DNA of 64,000 bases from DAOUJI01 sp965224415 (lineage in GTDB: Bacteria > Chloroflexota > Dehalococcoidia > Lucifugimonadales > JAGWBF01), in assembly GCA_965224415.1 (NCBI GenBank), contig CBDCZB010000003.1, positions 1 to 64,000 of the forward strand, given 5' to 3'. Position numbers and translations under genes: made by a program. Positions 28,323 through 37,526 of this stretch are shown one piece after another (the first letter of the stretch is position 1; the number at the start of each line of letters is the position of its first letter). The notes under the pieces were generated by a model that saw nothing but the letters and a program-made list of their open reading frames with translations, searched no databases and was not told the DNA's origin.

Positions 28323-29494
28323 TTGGCAACACATTCCCAGACTGTTGATTCCGGCCCCGTTCGCGAGACTGGGCGGATAACCAGCCTCGGCCTGATACGC
28401 GGGGTTGCTGTGCTCGGCATTCTGTTGATGAACGCTGTTTACTTCAAGTTCGGCCCTGCTCCCTATTTCAACCTGAGCGCGGGCGGCTCGGAGACGTGGT
28501 TTGACTGGGCTGTAGGCATCTTCGGCGAAGTCTTAATCGACCAGAAAGTTCATGGGGATGTTTTCGCTGCTGTTCGGTGCTGGCATGATTCTCTTCATCG
28601 ACCGCGCCAGCCGGAGAGGAAGACGCGCAGTCGTGCTGAACCTGTGGCGAAACGCGCTGCTGCTGCTGATCGGCATCCTCCACTTCCTTATTGTGGGATG
28701 GCGATGTGCTGATGGCCTATGCAATATCATCGTGTCTTTCTGATCGCCCTGCGAAAGCTGCCGAATTGGGCGCTCATCTCCCTTGGAGTTGCCGTGTTTA
28801 CGCTATCAGTTGCCACAGCCCTGCTCACGCAGCACATCGCCGACACCACCAGCGCATCGCTCTCAGGTCTCTGGACACCGGGCGAGTTTTCGGACCAAGA
28901 GATTATCGGGCTTCCCTTCCTGCTGGGCTTCTTCCTACGCGCCCTGGGGCTGATTCTCGTTGGCGCCGGTTTGTACCGCATAGGCTTCATGAACGGCGGC
29001 CTGCCTGCGAGGACATATCGGCTGACCGCCATGGTCGGGCTTGCGGTAGGCCTGCCGCTTGCCGCCGCTGGAGTCATCATTACCGCAATGAACGACTATT
29101 CCCGCGAGATCGCCTTTATCGGTCAGATTCCCAACAAGCTTGGCACGATTCCTTCCTCCTTGGGATATATGAGCCTCATCCTCCTCTGGAACAACAGCGC
29201 GACAACTGGCTCAAGCAGCGTCTGCGCGCAGTCGGGAGGATGGCGCTGACCAACTATCTGACGCAGACGGTGCTGGGCGTGGTTGTTTTGACAACCTTGC
29301 TGGGTGATGTCGACTTTGTGAACCGGAGTGCGGTCTTGGTGTTTGTGTTCGCGGTGTGGGCCCTGCAGTTGTGGTGGTCGCAGGCGTGGTTGAGTCGCTT
29401 CCTGTTCGGACCTGCAGAGTGGCTCTGGCGAGTCGCTACATATCGAAGCGGACAGCCGCTTCGCCGCCCCAGGGACACGCAGCGTGCAGCATAG
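28323..29494 (+). pseudogene. DUF418 family membrane protein, several frameshifts
   Basis: The pieces of a DUF418-type inner-membrane protein occur in order but in changing frames: LIRGVAVLGILLMNAVYF (28400-28440), MGMFSLLFGAGMILFIDRAS (28552 on), GDVLMAYAISS near 28700, a long piece with several membrane helices (LPNWALISLGVAVFTLSVAT to IPSSLGYMSLILLWN, 28719-29200), then LRAVGRMALTNYLTQTVLGV to the end. At least four frame changes are needed. Either the gene has decayed or the sequence has indel errors. DUF418 proteins are of unknown function. There is an IS1182-like element directly upstream. Confidence 0.75.
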
Positions 29495-29917
29495 GAGAGC
29501 GTCAACCCCTGCGGACCGCAGTGGGATAGTCTTCTGACTAAGCGTGGCAGCGCTTCTGTTTCGAGCAATTCCATCAACGCCCTGCCTCACGCTGCGGACG
29601 ACGTAGCCCGTTTTGCAAACCGTCTGTCAGAAGAGATAGACGTATTCAACTAAAGGCTATCACCCACTGAAAGGTTCACAATAGACACGAAATGTTCCGG
29701 TATTCGTGGGTGGTGGAGTTGAAGCCAGCAAGTAGTCGGACGACACCATTCGTGAGGAGTCCTATAGTCCTAGAGCAGGACCCGTCGTCTCCCTCTTCGG
29801 CATCCGATAGCCGACGCGAGGCTCGGTGAAGCCGCCGTGACATCCATAGCCCGGCTGCGAACTCCATTAGCGGAGGAGCGGTCCAGACATGGCTCCAAGA
29901 AGCCGAAGTTGTCTTGG
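29495..29917. other. Gap with short response-regulator remnant
   Basis: No gene was found. Minus-strand 29793-29834 encodes GFTEPRVGYRMPKR, resembling the C-terminal end FTEPGVGYRMPEG of the kinase fusion at 15089. It looks like the tail of a lost OmpR-type regulator. Confidence 0.4.
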
Positions 29918-31513
29918 CTACCCAAGCTCCGTGAGGTCAGGGGCAGTTCGCTCGAAGGGTAAGACCAGTAAATTCGACTCCTCCGTCGCTTTCTCATGAC
30001 TGCGTATCATTTGCGCAAGATACAGGACTGCGCTGCGTACGGTTCGGAGCGATTCAAGGGACTCTTCGACTAATTCTGGCCAGCTGACGCGTTCAATCCA
30101 ATCGGACGAATCGGGTGCTCCCTCGCTATGAACAGAGAAGAAGCGATGCGTCGCCGCATGTCGACGCTGGACAAGCTTTCTCAAGGGCGATGTAGATTGC
30201 TTTTCCAGTCCAGCACTAAGGTCAAACAGTGCAATCAAGCCTCTGTTCTGCTCCGACTGGTTCAGTGCCTCGGCAAATGGCGTCGCGAGTTTCCTCTTCC
30301 ACCTGTCCGCAAAGGGTAAGTTGTGAAAATAGATGTCTCGCACTCGACCGGAACCAAAGTATAAGTGCACGAATGCTGCGATGGTATCCAAAGTGTCAAT
30401 GGTGACTTTCAGCGATTGGACCCCGATACCCGGTGTCACGCCCCAGTGAGCGTAGCTAAGAGTATCCCAGAACGATGTACGTTTCGTAATCGTTTGTGCC
30501 TGTTCCCGAATCGGACTGTCCTCTGCGATAGCGAGCCAAAGAAGATATCGAGCCGCAACATAGTCTTGCTTGATGGTGTTGAAGGCATCAATGATTTCAT
30601 TGGCGCGGTCCAGCACCGCGTCATCAGTGAGGCTCAACTTGAAGCTTCTGAAGGAGACTGCATCGAGGGTTTGGGTTACTGGCCGGATACAGTTCGGGGA
30701 AATGTGTAGGAAGAGCTCATTACGTAGGCACCAGTCGAGATGCGGGTCGCCAAGCGAAGTGTGGGGTTCATGGGCAGGGGAACGTGAACTTCCCGAAATC
30801 GATAGGGCGCCGCGCCGACGTACAAACGTGTCGAATGCTGATTGTCCACCACAGCGCAACACCCGCTCCCTATCATCGATGGCGGCATCCAGGTCGGCTG
30901 CTGCTTGTAACAGCAGGTGGGATTCGTGGCCTTCCATGAGTGGAGCGACGTAGAGAAGTGTAATTCCGCGGTTGCCAAAAGCCATCCCAAAAGATGAATC
31001 GAGCTTGAGGGCGCGCCCGTAACAGTCGAGAGCATCGAGATACCGCCCGACGATATCGAAGGAGTTGCCACAATCAGTAAGGGCTTTCAGGCGTAGCTCC
31101 ATTTCTGCGTTCTTATCTTCCGCCACACTGTTGAACAAGCTACGGGCTTCGTGAAGATGACTACGCTGGTCCAGCCACGCGTCACCTAGACCTGCTTGTT
31201 CGACAGCAAGTTGCCAGAGATTCAGTTGAGCACTGGCCAAGTTATACGAGGCCGTCGCCGAGTTGTAAGGTTCCAGTTCTCTCCAGGCCCGTACTCCCTT
31301 TTCCACTAGAGCGACGTTCTTGAGCCTAAAGCCTGCCCCGGTGTACGTGCATGCACGCAAGTGCTTGACGTTCATTTCTTGACCTTGGCTTGCAGCCAGA
31401 GACTCAGCGAGAGCGATTGCCTTACTCGTGGTGCCTTTCTCGCTGAGGAGGTTCATAAGCTTGTCTAGTGTTTCTTTGTATGCCGTGACGCTGTCGATAA
31501 CTATTGGTTTCAT
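29918..31513 (-). CDS. TPR protein with LA2681-like HEPN ribonuclease domain
   Basis: From ATG 31513 (MKPIVIDSVTAYKETLDKLM) the protein has 531 residues. The N-terminal half holds TPR-like helical pairs (ATASYNLASAQLNLWQLAVE; YLDALDCYGRALKLDSSFGM with AFGNRGITLLYVA). The C-terminal half resembles the LA2681-type HEPN domain: DYVAARYLLWLAIAEDSPIR early, and an R-x4-H motif in RRHAATHRF (about residues 451-456), the HEPN RNase signature. HEPN proteins cleave RNA in toxin-antitoxin and abortive-infection systems; that role here is inference. The ATG overlaps the upstream gene's stop (ATGA, 31510-31513). The local base composition looks less GC-rich than the flanks, which suggests transfer. Confidence 0.7.
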   Translation of the reverse strand: MKPIVIDSVTAYKETLDKLMNLLSEKGTTSKAIALAESLAASQGQEMNVKHLRACTYTGAGFRLKNVALVEKGVRAWRELEPYNSATASYNLASAQLNLWQLAVEQAGLGDAWLDQRSHLHEARSLFNSVAEDKNAEMELRLKALTDCGNSFDIVGRYLDALDCYGRALKLDSSFGMAFGNRGITLLYVAPLMEGHESHLLLQAAADLDAAIDDRERVLRCGGQSAFDTFVRRRGALSISGSSRSPAHEPHTSLGDPHLDWCLRNELFLHISPNCIRPVTQTLDAVSFRSFKLSLTDDAVLDRANEIIDAFNTIKQDYVAARYLLWLAIAEDSPIREQAQTITKRTSFWDTLSYAHWGVTPGIGVQSLKVTIDTLDTIAAFVHLYFGSGRVRDIYFHNLPFADRWKRKLATPFAEALNQSEQNRGLIALFDLSAGLEKQSTSPLRKLVQRRHAATHRFFSVHSEGAPDSSDWIERVSWPELVEESLESLRTVRSAVLYLAQMIRSHEKATEESNLLVLPFERTAPDLTELG

Positions 31514-31992
31514 AGCACTCCGCTGGGCGAGCCAACTAGACATTCCAAATGGGAGCGTAGACGAGTGAGCCTCCGATGGTACTCCCTGGACGATTCCTGG
31601 CGACGGACTACTGCCCCCATGTCTAAGCCTATTTTATACCACTGATTCGAACCGCAGGCAGGTCCCAAACCCGCATCCGTTGTAGTAGCTGTTTGCAGCT
31701 CATCACAGGCTTGGCCATTGACCAGCTTAGGTATCGCGCACAGACGCACGTTCATTCCGACTTTCTGCCTAACTTGACGATAGCCGTATGGACCATCGGT
31801 GTAGCACGTCTTACCGTGCATCAACGCCGAGCACGAAGTACAGAGGGAGCGCCGGACATTGAGGGCGTGGTTTGACCATTGAAATCGGAGGTAGCCGACA
31901 AGAGCGCCGATGGCCCTCGAAAGGCGCCTCCCAAGCAGGTTTAGTTCCCCGGCGGCGCCACGAAAGACGGCGAGGTCTCCCCTGCGATACAT
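31510..31992 (-). CDS. Unrecognised protein coupled to the HEPN gene
   Basis: The 160-residue frame starts at ATG 31992 with GGAGAGG 6 bases upstream and ends in ATGA overlap with the HEPN gene. Both support a real two-gene operon. The sequence is not recognised. It has an Arg-rich N-terminus, and a middle region with Cys residues (SLCTSCSALMHGKTC; VRLCAIPKLVNGQACDEL; PACGSNQW) that could bind metal or form disulfides. It has no signal peptide. It could be a regulator or antitoxin partner of the HEPN protein. A chance open frame cannot be excluded. Confidence 0.4.
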   Translation of the reverse strand: MYRRGDLAVFRGAAGELNLLGRRLSRAIGALVGYLRFQWSNHALNVRRSLCTSCSALMHGKTCYTDGPYGYRQVRQKVGMNVRLCAIPKLVNGQACDELQTATTTDAGLGPACGSNQWYKIGLDMGAVVRRQESSREYHRRLTRLRSHLECLVGSPSGVL

Positions 31993-32260
31993 ATAGTCCT
32001 CTCCAGCTTCTCCGAGTTGCTGCTGTGGTAGCCGACGCTCGCCGGAACTCCCACGCGGCGGATTTAGCGGCTTCTACGCTTGTAATTGACTTCTCGGCGG
32101 GTTACTCTACGTGAACCCTCCTGACTTCTCCCAAAAAGTTCGGTAACAGTATATATCTCCCGTGAAGTATGAAATATTCAGTCTAAGTTGCCGAGAATTG
32201 ATGAGGGCCAGCCAACAATAATTCTCCAGGCCAGCGTCGAATCGGATTGGAGGCAAGGTA

Positions 32261-33946
32261 ATGCCCGTTTCTGAAGATGCCGCAGATGTTCTGATAATCG
32301 GCAGCGGGGCTTCCGGCGCCGCTTTCGCGTGGCGACTCAGCAAAGTCCCTGGAATACGGGTCGTCTGCCTCGAACAGGGCGACTGGGTCCAGCCCGCATA
32401 CAATCCCACGGCCGACACGGACAACGAGTATCTGAAGCTCATTTCGCCGCCTCCTACGGACGGAGTCAACCGCTTCGCCGACGGCTACCCCTACGACTAC
32501 ACCCAGTCCATCTGGCAACCCGGCATGTACCACGGAGTGGGCGGCGGCACCATCCACTACGAAGGAGGGTTGACCAGGTGTCGCCCGTCCGACTTCAGGG
32601 TGAGGACGATAACCGGAGCTGCGGACGACTGGCCCATAAGCTACTGGGACCTGGAACCCTACTACGACCTCAACGAACGCATGATGGGAGTTTCCGGTCT
32701 CGCGGGCAACCCGGGCGGTCCTCCCCGCTCCGCCATGCCTTTGCCCCCGGCCAAGATAGGCAGAGGACCCCAGATATTCATCAAGGGATTCGAGAAGCTG
32801 GGTTGGCATTGGTGGATATCAACCCGAGGCATAGTCACCGAGCCTTACGGAGAGGGCCGGCTCCCATGCGACTACCAGTGCTCCTCGTGCGGCCTGGGAT
32901 GCCACCGGAAGGCGAAAGCCAGCGTTGATATAGTCTATTGGCCTGAAGCGGTCCGTAACGGAGTGACGGTCAAGACCCGGTCCACAGTCCGGGAAATCGT
33001 CGTGAATAAGAACGGGTTGGCTGAGGGGGCGCTCTACTACGACGAAGAAGGGCGTCTACACGAGCAGAAGGCCCGATTAGTCGTGGTGGCTTGCAACGGC
33101 GTCGGCACTCCGCGGTTGCTCCTGAACTCCAAGTCTCCACAGTTTCCGGATGGCTTGGCAAACAGCTCGGGTCTCGTCGGCAAGAACCTCATGAGCCACG
33201 TCATTGGCTATACGGTGGGACTGTCGGAGGAGGTGGACAGCTTCGACGACGGGCTGAGAGCCGGAGGCGTGTTCACCGAGCAGTTCTACGAACACGACTC
33301 TGCGCGGGGATTTGTTAATGGCTACCGGCTGTCCGCTGGTTATGGCAGCGCCGGCCCTCTGGAAACGGCGATGGGGTGCCCGTCCGTCTCCATGGGTCTG
33401 GGGAACGGCCGCAGTCCGATATGGAACGCAGCGCCTTGGGGAGAAGGGCATCATGCCGCTTTCCGAAAATACTTCAGGCACACGCTGGGCGTAATGATGA
33501 GCGGCGATGACCTGCCGGAAGAAGCCAACCGGGTGGTTATCGACCCCGCGTTGACCGACGATGCGGGCATACCGGCGCCTAAACTGGTGTACAGGCGGGG
33601 AGAGAACGGCGAAAAGCTGCTGGACCACGCCGCCGAGCGGGCCAAGGAGTTGCTGGATGCTTCCGGGTCCACCGAGATAATATCTGTGACACGCGGCGGC
33701 GGGGCCATAGGCCACTATCTGGGCACCGCCCGGATGGGAGACGACCCCAGCACGTCGGTCGTGGACGGCTGGTGCCGGTCCCACGACGTGCGGAACTTGT
33801 TCATCATCGACGGCAGCGTTTTCGTAACGTCGGGGACTGTGGCTCCCACGTCAACCATTGGGGCCATCGCACTGCGGGCCGGGGACTACGTCGCCAACAA
33901 CGCCCGGCATCTTCTGGAGCTGGAAGGAGGGGCCGTTGGAAGATGA
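32261..33946 (+). CDS. GMC-family FAD-dependent oxidoreductase, large subunit
   Basis: The 561-residue protein has an N-terminal Rossmann FAD motif DVLIIGSGASGAAFAWRL and an acidic cap VVCLEQGDW, then HGVGGGTIHYEG near residue 95. A Cys-rich insert (CDYQCSSCGLGCHRKAK, about 207-223) resembles the Fe-S or zinc loop of the gluconate/sorbitol dehydrogenase branch. The C-terminal GMC_oxred_C domain has IGHYLGTARMGDDPSTS with the active-site His and VTSGTVAPTSTIGAIALRAG. It oxidises an alcohol or sugar alcohol; the substrate is not known. GGAGGCAAGGTA precedes the ATG. The next gene, overlapping by 11 bases, is the matching small subunit. No Tat signal was seen here. Confidence 0.87.
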   Translation: MPVSEDAADVLIIGSGASGAAFAWRLSKVPGIRVVCLEQGDWVQPAYNPTADTDNEYLKLISPPPTDGVNRFADGYPYDYTQSIWQPGMYHGVGGGTIHYEGGLTRCRPSDFRVRTITGAADDWPISYWDLEPYYDLNERMMGVSGLAGNPGGPPRSAMPLPPAKIGRGPQIFIKGFEKLGWHWWISTRGIVTEPYGEGRLPCDYQCSSCGLGCHRKAKASVDIVYWPEAVRNGVTVKTRSTVREIVVNKNGLAEGALYYDEEGRLHEQKARLVVVACNGVGTPRLLLNSKSPQFPDGLANSSGLVGKNLMSHVIGYTVGLSEEVDSFDDGLRAGGVFTEQFYEHDSARGFVNGYRLSAGYGSAGPLETAMGCPSVSMGLGNGRSPIWNAAPWGEGHHAAFRKYFRHTLGVMMSGDDLPEEANRVVIDPALTDDAGIPAPKLVYRRGENGEKLLDHAAERAKELLDASGSTEIISVTRGGGAIGHYLGTARMGDDPSTSVVDGWCRSHDVRNLFIIDGSVFVTSGTVAPTSTIGAIALRAGDYVANNARHLLELEGGAVGR

Positions 33947-34397
33947 AGCTCACCTGGTTTTAACGCCCCGCCAAGCCCTGACCTTGAAAGCAGTGTTGAA
34001 CAGCCTGGTCCCTCACGTGGACGACCTCCCTGGCGCCGGAGACCTCGGGCTGGTTTCCTACGTGGACAAAGCGATGGCGGACGCCCCCCATTTGAGGCGG
34101 CACATTTTGGGGCTGCTGGACCAACTGGAGATCGACTGCCGGCAGGGCCGTCAACAAGACTTCTCGGACCTTACCGGTCCCGATAAAGCAGATATATTGC
34201 GCCGCTGTGAGGGGAGTCAACCGGAGAGCTTCAACAGCATGGTGCAGGCCGCATACGTCGGCTACTACAGCCACCCCAGAATTCTCGATGCGCTGCGCGC
34301 CGCGGCTCCCAGCGAGTTGGAGTCCCACCTGAAACCTTTCGACCCGCAATTGCTGGAGAACGTCGTCAATCGCGGGCCGATGTATACAGACGTATAG
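33936..34397 (+). CDS. Gluconate 2-dehydrogenase subunit 3-like small subunit
   Basis: TTG 33936 is preferred because AAGGAGG ends 6 bases upstream and the protein then begins MEDEAHLVLTPRQALTLKAV, giving 153 residues. The family pattern LTPRQALTLKAVLNSLVP with DLGLVSYVDKAM and SFNSMVQAAYVGYYSHPRIL matches the gluconate 2-dehydrogenase subunit 3 family, partner of GMC flavoproteins. In other members this subunit often carries a Tat signal that exports the complex; none is visible, so the complex may be cytoplasmic. It overlaps the GMC stop by 11 bases. Confidence 0.75.
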   Translation: MEDEAHLVLTPRQALTLKAVLNSLVPHVDDLPGAGDLGLVSYVDKAMADAPHLRRHILGLLDQLEIDCRQGRQQDFSDLTGPDKADILRRCEGSQPESFNSMVQAAYVGYYSHPRILDALRAAAPSELESHLKPFDPQLLENVVNRGPMYTDV

Positions 34398-34417
34398 CGA
34401 TTAAGAGGGCGCCGGGC

Positions 34418-35449
34418 TTACCCGACGGCCAATGCGCTCAGACGCTTGACATTCTCCGGCAGGGAACATTCTTTCCAACTGGCCCCGTCGTCTAGAGACT
34501 CGTAGAACTGCCCCTTGTTGGTGCTGCAGAATATCTGGGCGGAGTTGCGCGGGTCCACTGCCACTGCGTACATGGCGCCGCGAGGAGCTATGCCGTGGTC
34601 CACTCTCTTCCACGTCTCGCCCCAGTCCTGGCTCCGCAGCAACCCGCCGGGTTCCTCGCTCAGAGCGGATACGCCATAGGTGACGTACATGCTGTAGGGT
34701 TCCCCGGGAGCGATGGCCAGCTGGCGAGTGTGGGTAAAGTGGGTGTATTTGCTGACGTCCAGGTGCTTCCAGCTTTCTCCCTTGTCAACGCTGTGGAACA
34801 CTCCCTCACGGGTGGACAGATAGACGGACCCAGCCTGGATGGGGCTGACCCTTATCCCGTGGGTGTCCAGCCTGTCCTCGCCGCCCTCGCGCAGTCCATT
34901 GTTGATTGGCTGCCAAGTCTCGCCACCGTCCAGGCTCCGGCAGGCCCCGCCCACCTCGATCCCGGCGTATATCTCGTCCGGGTTGTTGGGGTCGGCGGAC
35001 ATGTCAATCACCTGGCTGGGGAGGAACACGCTCATGACCGTCGAAAGCTGGGTAATCACGTCGGGGCCGGGGTCGAAGGGCAGAAGCTCCCATGAGTCCC
35101 CGCCGTCGGCGGTCCGATAGATTTGGGCCGGAGTCATCCCCACGTACATAACCTTCGGGTCCGGGCGTGGGAACAGGATGGAACAGACCCGTCCTTCGTT
35201 CTCCGGAATGTTCATCGAACGCCATCGCCCCCCAGAGCCGTCATTGGCGTAAACGCCGCCCTGAACGCCGATGAAAGCCCGTTCCGGATCGAGGGGATGA
35301 ATCGCAATTGCCCCGACGTCGGCGCCGTTAGGCAGTCCGTCGGTGTATTCCTCCCATGCGGCTTCCCCCGGACGTTTGCGGAACAGGCCGTCGGCCCTGG
35401 CCCCCGCATAGACGCATGATTCGTTGGAAGAGGACTTGTTTCCTGCCAT
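34418..35449 (-). CDS. BNR/sortilin-like beta-propeller protein
   Basis: The 343-residue protein has repeated Asp-box (BNR) motifs: IYRTADGGDSWELLP, CRSLDGGETWQPIN, FHSVDKGESWKHLD, LLRSQDWGETWKRVD and YESLDDGASWKECS. This arrangement makes a beta-propeller of the WD40/YVTN/BNR type. No catalytic residues of sialidases are recognised, and no signal peptide is present, so it is probably a cytoplasmic binding or scaffold protein. GGGAGGTGAGTC precedes the ATG. It converges with the GMC operon. Confidence 0.8.
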   Translation of the reverse strand: MAGNKSSSNESCVYAGARADGLFRKRPGEAAWEEYTDGLPNGADVGAIAIHPLDPERAFIGVQGGVYANDGSGGRWRSMNIPENEGRVCSILFPRPDPKVMYVGMTPAQIYRTADGGDSWELLPFDPGPDVITQLSTVMSVFLPSQVIDMSADPNNPDEIYAGIEVGGACRSLDGGETWQPINNGLREGGEDRLDTHGIRVSPIQAGSVYLSTREGVFHSVDKGESWKHLDVSKYTHFTHTRQLAIAPGEPYSMYVTYGVSALSEEPGGLLRSQDWGETWKRVDHGIAPRGAMYAVAVDPRNSAQIFCSTNKGQFYESLDDGASWKECSLPENVKRLSALAVG

Positions 35450-35698
35450 GACTCACCTCCCTTTTTGCTATCGAGACGGAAACGATATGTTTAACGAATA
35501 CGATGTACAGAGCTGGACATTTCAGGTATTATGAGTCCTTGAGTTTCACAATTCCATCAGAAAAGAGACGCGTTGTCAAACGCCTACGCGAGGAAGTGCC
35601 TGATGCGAAACGGAGTGGACTTACACACGCATCACCGTCCCTCTAACTCGCCTCTGGGGTGTTCGACTCATATCCGTCTCCGAAGAAATGGCGGCTAA

Positions 35699-36760
35699 AT
35701 GACGATAAGTACAGACGCACTGACATCGGATAGGGTGCAAGTCGACGGCTCCTTCGACGACGCCATCGAGCTTTGCTACCAAAGGGGCTGGACGGACGGC
35801 TTGCCGGTGACTCCCCCCACCCCAGGGAAGGTCTTGGCCTTCCTGGAATTCGTCGGACGGGGACCCTCGGACGTTATAGGCATCGAACCGATACGAGGAC
35901 GGGTAATCACTGCTGAAAAGGTGGCCATCAACGCGGTAATGGCGGGTTGCCGTCCTGAATACATGCCAGTGGTCATCGCCTGTGTGGAGGCCATGGTTGA
36001 ACCCAAGTACAACCTCCACGGCAGTTCCGCCAGCACCGGCGGCTCGGCGCCGTTGGTGGTGATAAACGGTCCCGTCCGCCAGAAGTTGGGGTTCGCCAGC
36101 GGGCACAACATCTTCGGTCCCGGCCCTGACCGTAGAGCAAACGCCACGGTGGGAAGGGCAATGCGGCTGATATTGATCAACGTGCTGGAGAACCACCCAG
36201 GCGTGTTGGACAAGTCCACGATGGGCCATCCGGGAAAATACACCTACTGCATCGCCGAGGACGAGGAGAACAGCCCCTGGGAGCCCATGCACGTCGAGTT
36301 GGGCTACCCGCTCGAGTCGAGCACCGTATCCGTATTCACCAGCCTGGCGCCTTGGCAAATCAACGTGGCGGGCGACGCAGGCACCCCTGAGGCCATTCTC
36401 ACAGCCGCCGCCACTGCAATGCGAGGCCTCGGCCCCGGCCAGGGAAACCTCATTCTTGTGATTTCTCAGGAACACGGCGGCGTGATAAAAGAGGCGGGCT
36501 GGAGCAAGGAACAAGTCAGAGAGTTCCTGTTCGAGAAGGCCCGTAGGACAGCCAGGGAATGGGCCGAGACCGGCCAAACGCTTCCGCCCGAACCGGGGGC
36601 CGAAGACGAAACGATTCCCGTGTGCCTGGAACCCGGCTCGTTGACGCTTTTGGCGGGCGGCGGCCCTGCCGGGGCAAATGACTCTCTGGTGCCGCGCTGG
36701 GCCAAGGGGTTGAACGGGCTATACGCCACCAAAGAAATTGACGCTAGCCGGATTCCGTAA
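35699..36760 (+). CDS. UGSC-associated protein of unknown function
   Basis: The 353-residue protein is soluble, with no signal peptide. It begins near DAIELCYQRGWTDGLPVTPP, and continues AEKVAINAVMAGCRPEYMPV, then SSASTGGSAPLVVINGPV and GHNIFGPGPDRRANATVGRA. This pattern belongs to conserved proteins that occur beside UGSC-family proteins in marine bacteria (recalled, not checked). The Cys residues in AGCRPEYM and the conserved GWTDGLPV are candidate functional sites. It ends 61 bases before the UGSC selenoprotein on the same strand, so the two are likely one transcript. A joint redox function is plausible but inferred. Confidence 0.65.
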   Translation: MTISTDALTSDRVQVDGSFDDAIELCYQRGWTDGLPVTPPTPGKVLAFLEFVGRGPSDVIGIEPIRGRVITAEKVAINAVMAGCRPEYMPVVIACVEAMVEPKYNLHGSSASTGGSAPLVVINGPVRQKLGFASGHNIFGPGPDRRANATVGRAMRLILINVLENHPGVLDKSTMGHPGKYTYCIAEDEENSPWEPMHVELGYPLESSTVSVFTSLAPWQINVAGDAGTPEAILTAAATAMRGLGPGQGNLILVISQEHGGVIKEAGWSKEQVREFLFEKARRTAREWAETGQTLPPEPGAEDETIPVCLEPGSLTLLAGGGPAGANDSLVPRWAKGLNGLYATKEIDASRIP

Positions 36761-36821
36761 CGGTACGGCCCCGGCAACGCGGACAAGGTTGGCTTTAGAT
36801 TCAGCATAAGGGGGTGACGGC

Positions 36822-37364
36822 ATGACAACCACAAGCACAGGTTTCGAAATCCTGGACCCGACGGTCCAAGCCATACCGGATGAGACCATTCTGGCGACAA
36901 GGCCCGGAGACCTGAACGGGAAAACGGTGGGGCTTCTCTCCAACGGCAAACGCAACGCCGACACTCTGCTGGACGCCGTGTACTCCCTGCTCCAGGACAT
37001 CTACGACCTGGGAGGGGTCGTCAGGCTGAACAAGGGGAATCCCGGACGCCCCGTTCCCCAGCACATGATGGACGAGCTTCTGGAGAAATGTGACGTGATT
37101 ATCACGTCGACAGGCGATTGAGGGTCCTGCAGCTCGTGCAGTGTGCACGATGCAATATCGATGGAGAAGGCCGGGAAGCCCGCCGTAGCTATCTGCACCG
37201 AACCCTTCATTCCCACTGGCAGAGCCATCGCGAAGATTCGCGGAATCGAGGACTACCCGTTCTCCGTGGTTCGCCACCCTGTCGGCAGCCTGGAAGAAGA
37301 CGGCGTGATGGCCCGCGCTAGAGAAGCCCTTCCCAAGGTGCTTGAGATACTGTTGGTCAAATAG
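36822..37364 (+). CDS. UGSC-family selenoprotein (UGA at 37119 read as Sec)
   Basis: The frame runs from ATG 36822 (AAGGGGGTG upstream) to 37364, 180 residues, with TGA at 37119-37121 as codon 100. The sequence around it reads TSTGD-U-GSCSSCSVHDAIS, the motif that names the UGSC family (selenocysteine or Cys, Gly, Ser, Cys), with C103 and C106 nearby. The frame continues to family-like MEKAGKPAVAICTEPFIPTG and the end with no indel. A bacterial SECIS-like hairpin starts 7 bases after the TGA. The protein is therefore called a selenoprotein rather than a pseudogene. Its biochemical role is unknown; a thiol-selenol redox centre is likely. SelA, SelB, SelD and tRNA-Sec must be encoded elsewhere. 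Confidence 0.85.
37128..37154 (+). promoter_or_regulatory. Bacterial SECIS hairpin for the UGSC selenoprotein
   Basis: The stem is TCGTGCA (37134-37140) with TGCACGA (37144-37150) around the loop GTG, extended by TGCA (37128-37131) with TGCA (37151-37154) across a GC bulge. The loop G at 37141 lies 20 bases after the UGA. A G at the start of a small apical loop about 16-37 bases from UGA is the rule for bacterial SECIS elements bound by SelB. Confidence 0.75.
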
Positions 37365-37526
37365 TCCATCCGCTCGGCTTCTTAAGAAGAGAACGCTGAA
37401 TGTGGAGGCGAGGACTGGCCCGAATCGCTATGCCGGACCCCCGGAATATTCAGCCTGACCGCTGGCAACGTTTAGGCCTGATGTGGATCGTGGATGGCTC
37501 ACCGTGCCAAAGCAGTAGGTGAATGA

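Noticed and set aside
35621..36577. Long minus-strand open frame opposite the UGSC-associated gene
   Set aside because: It lies wholly antisense to a well-supported gene, has no domain, and GC-rich codons commonly leave such shadow frames open.
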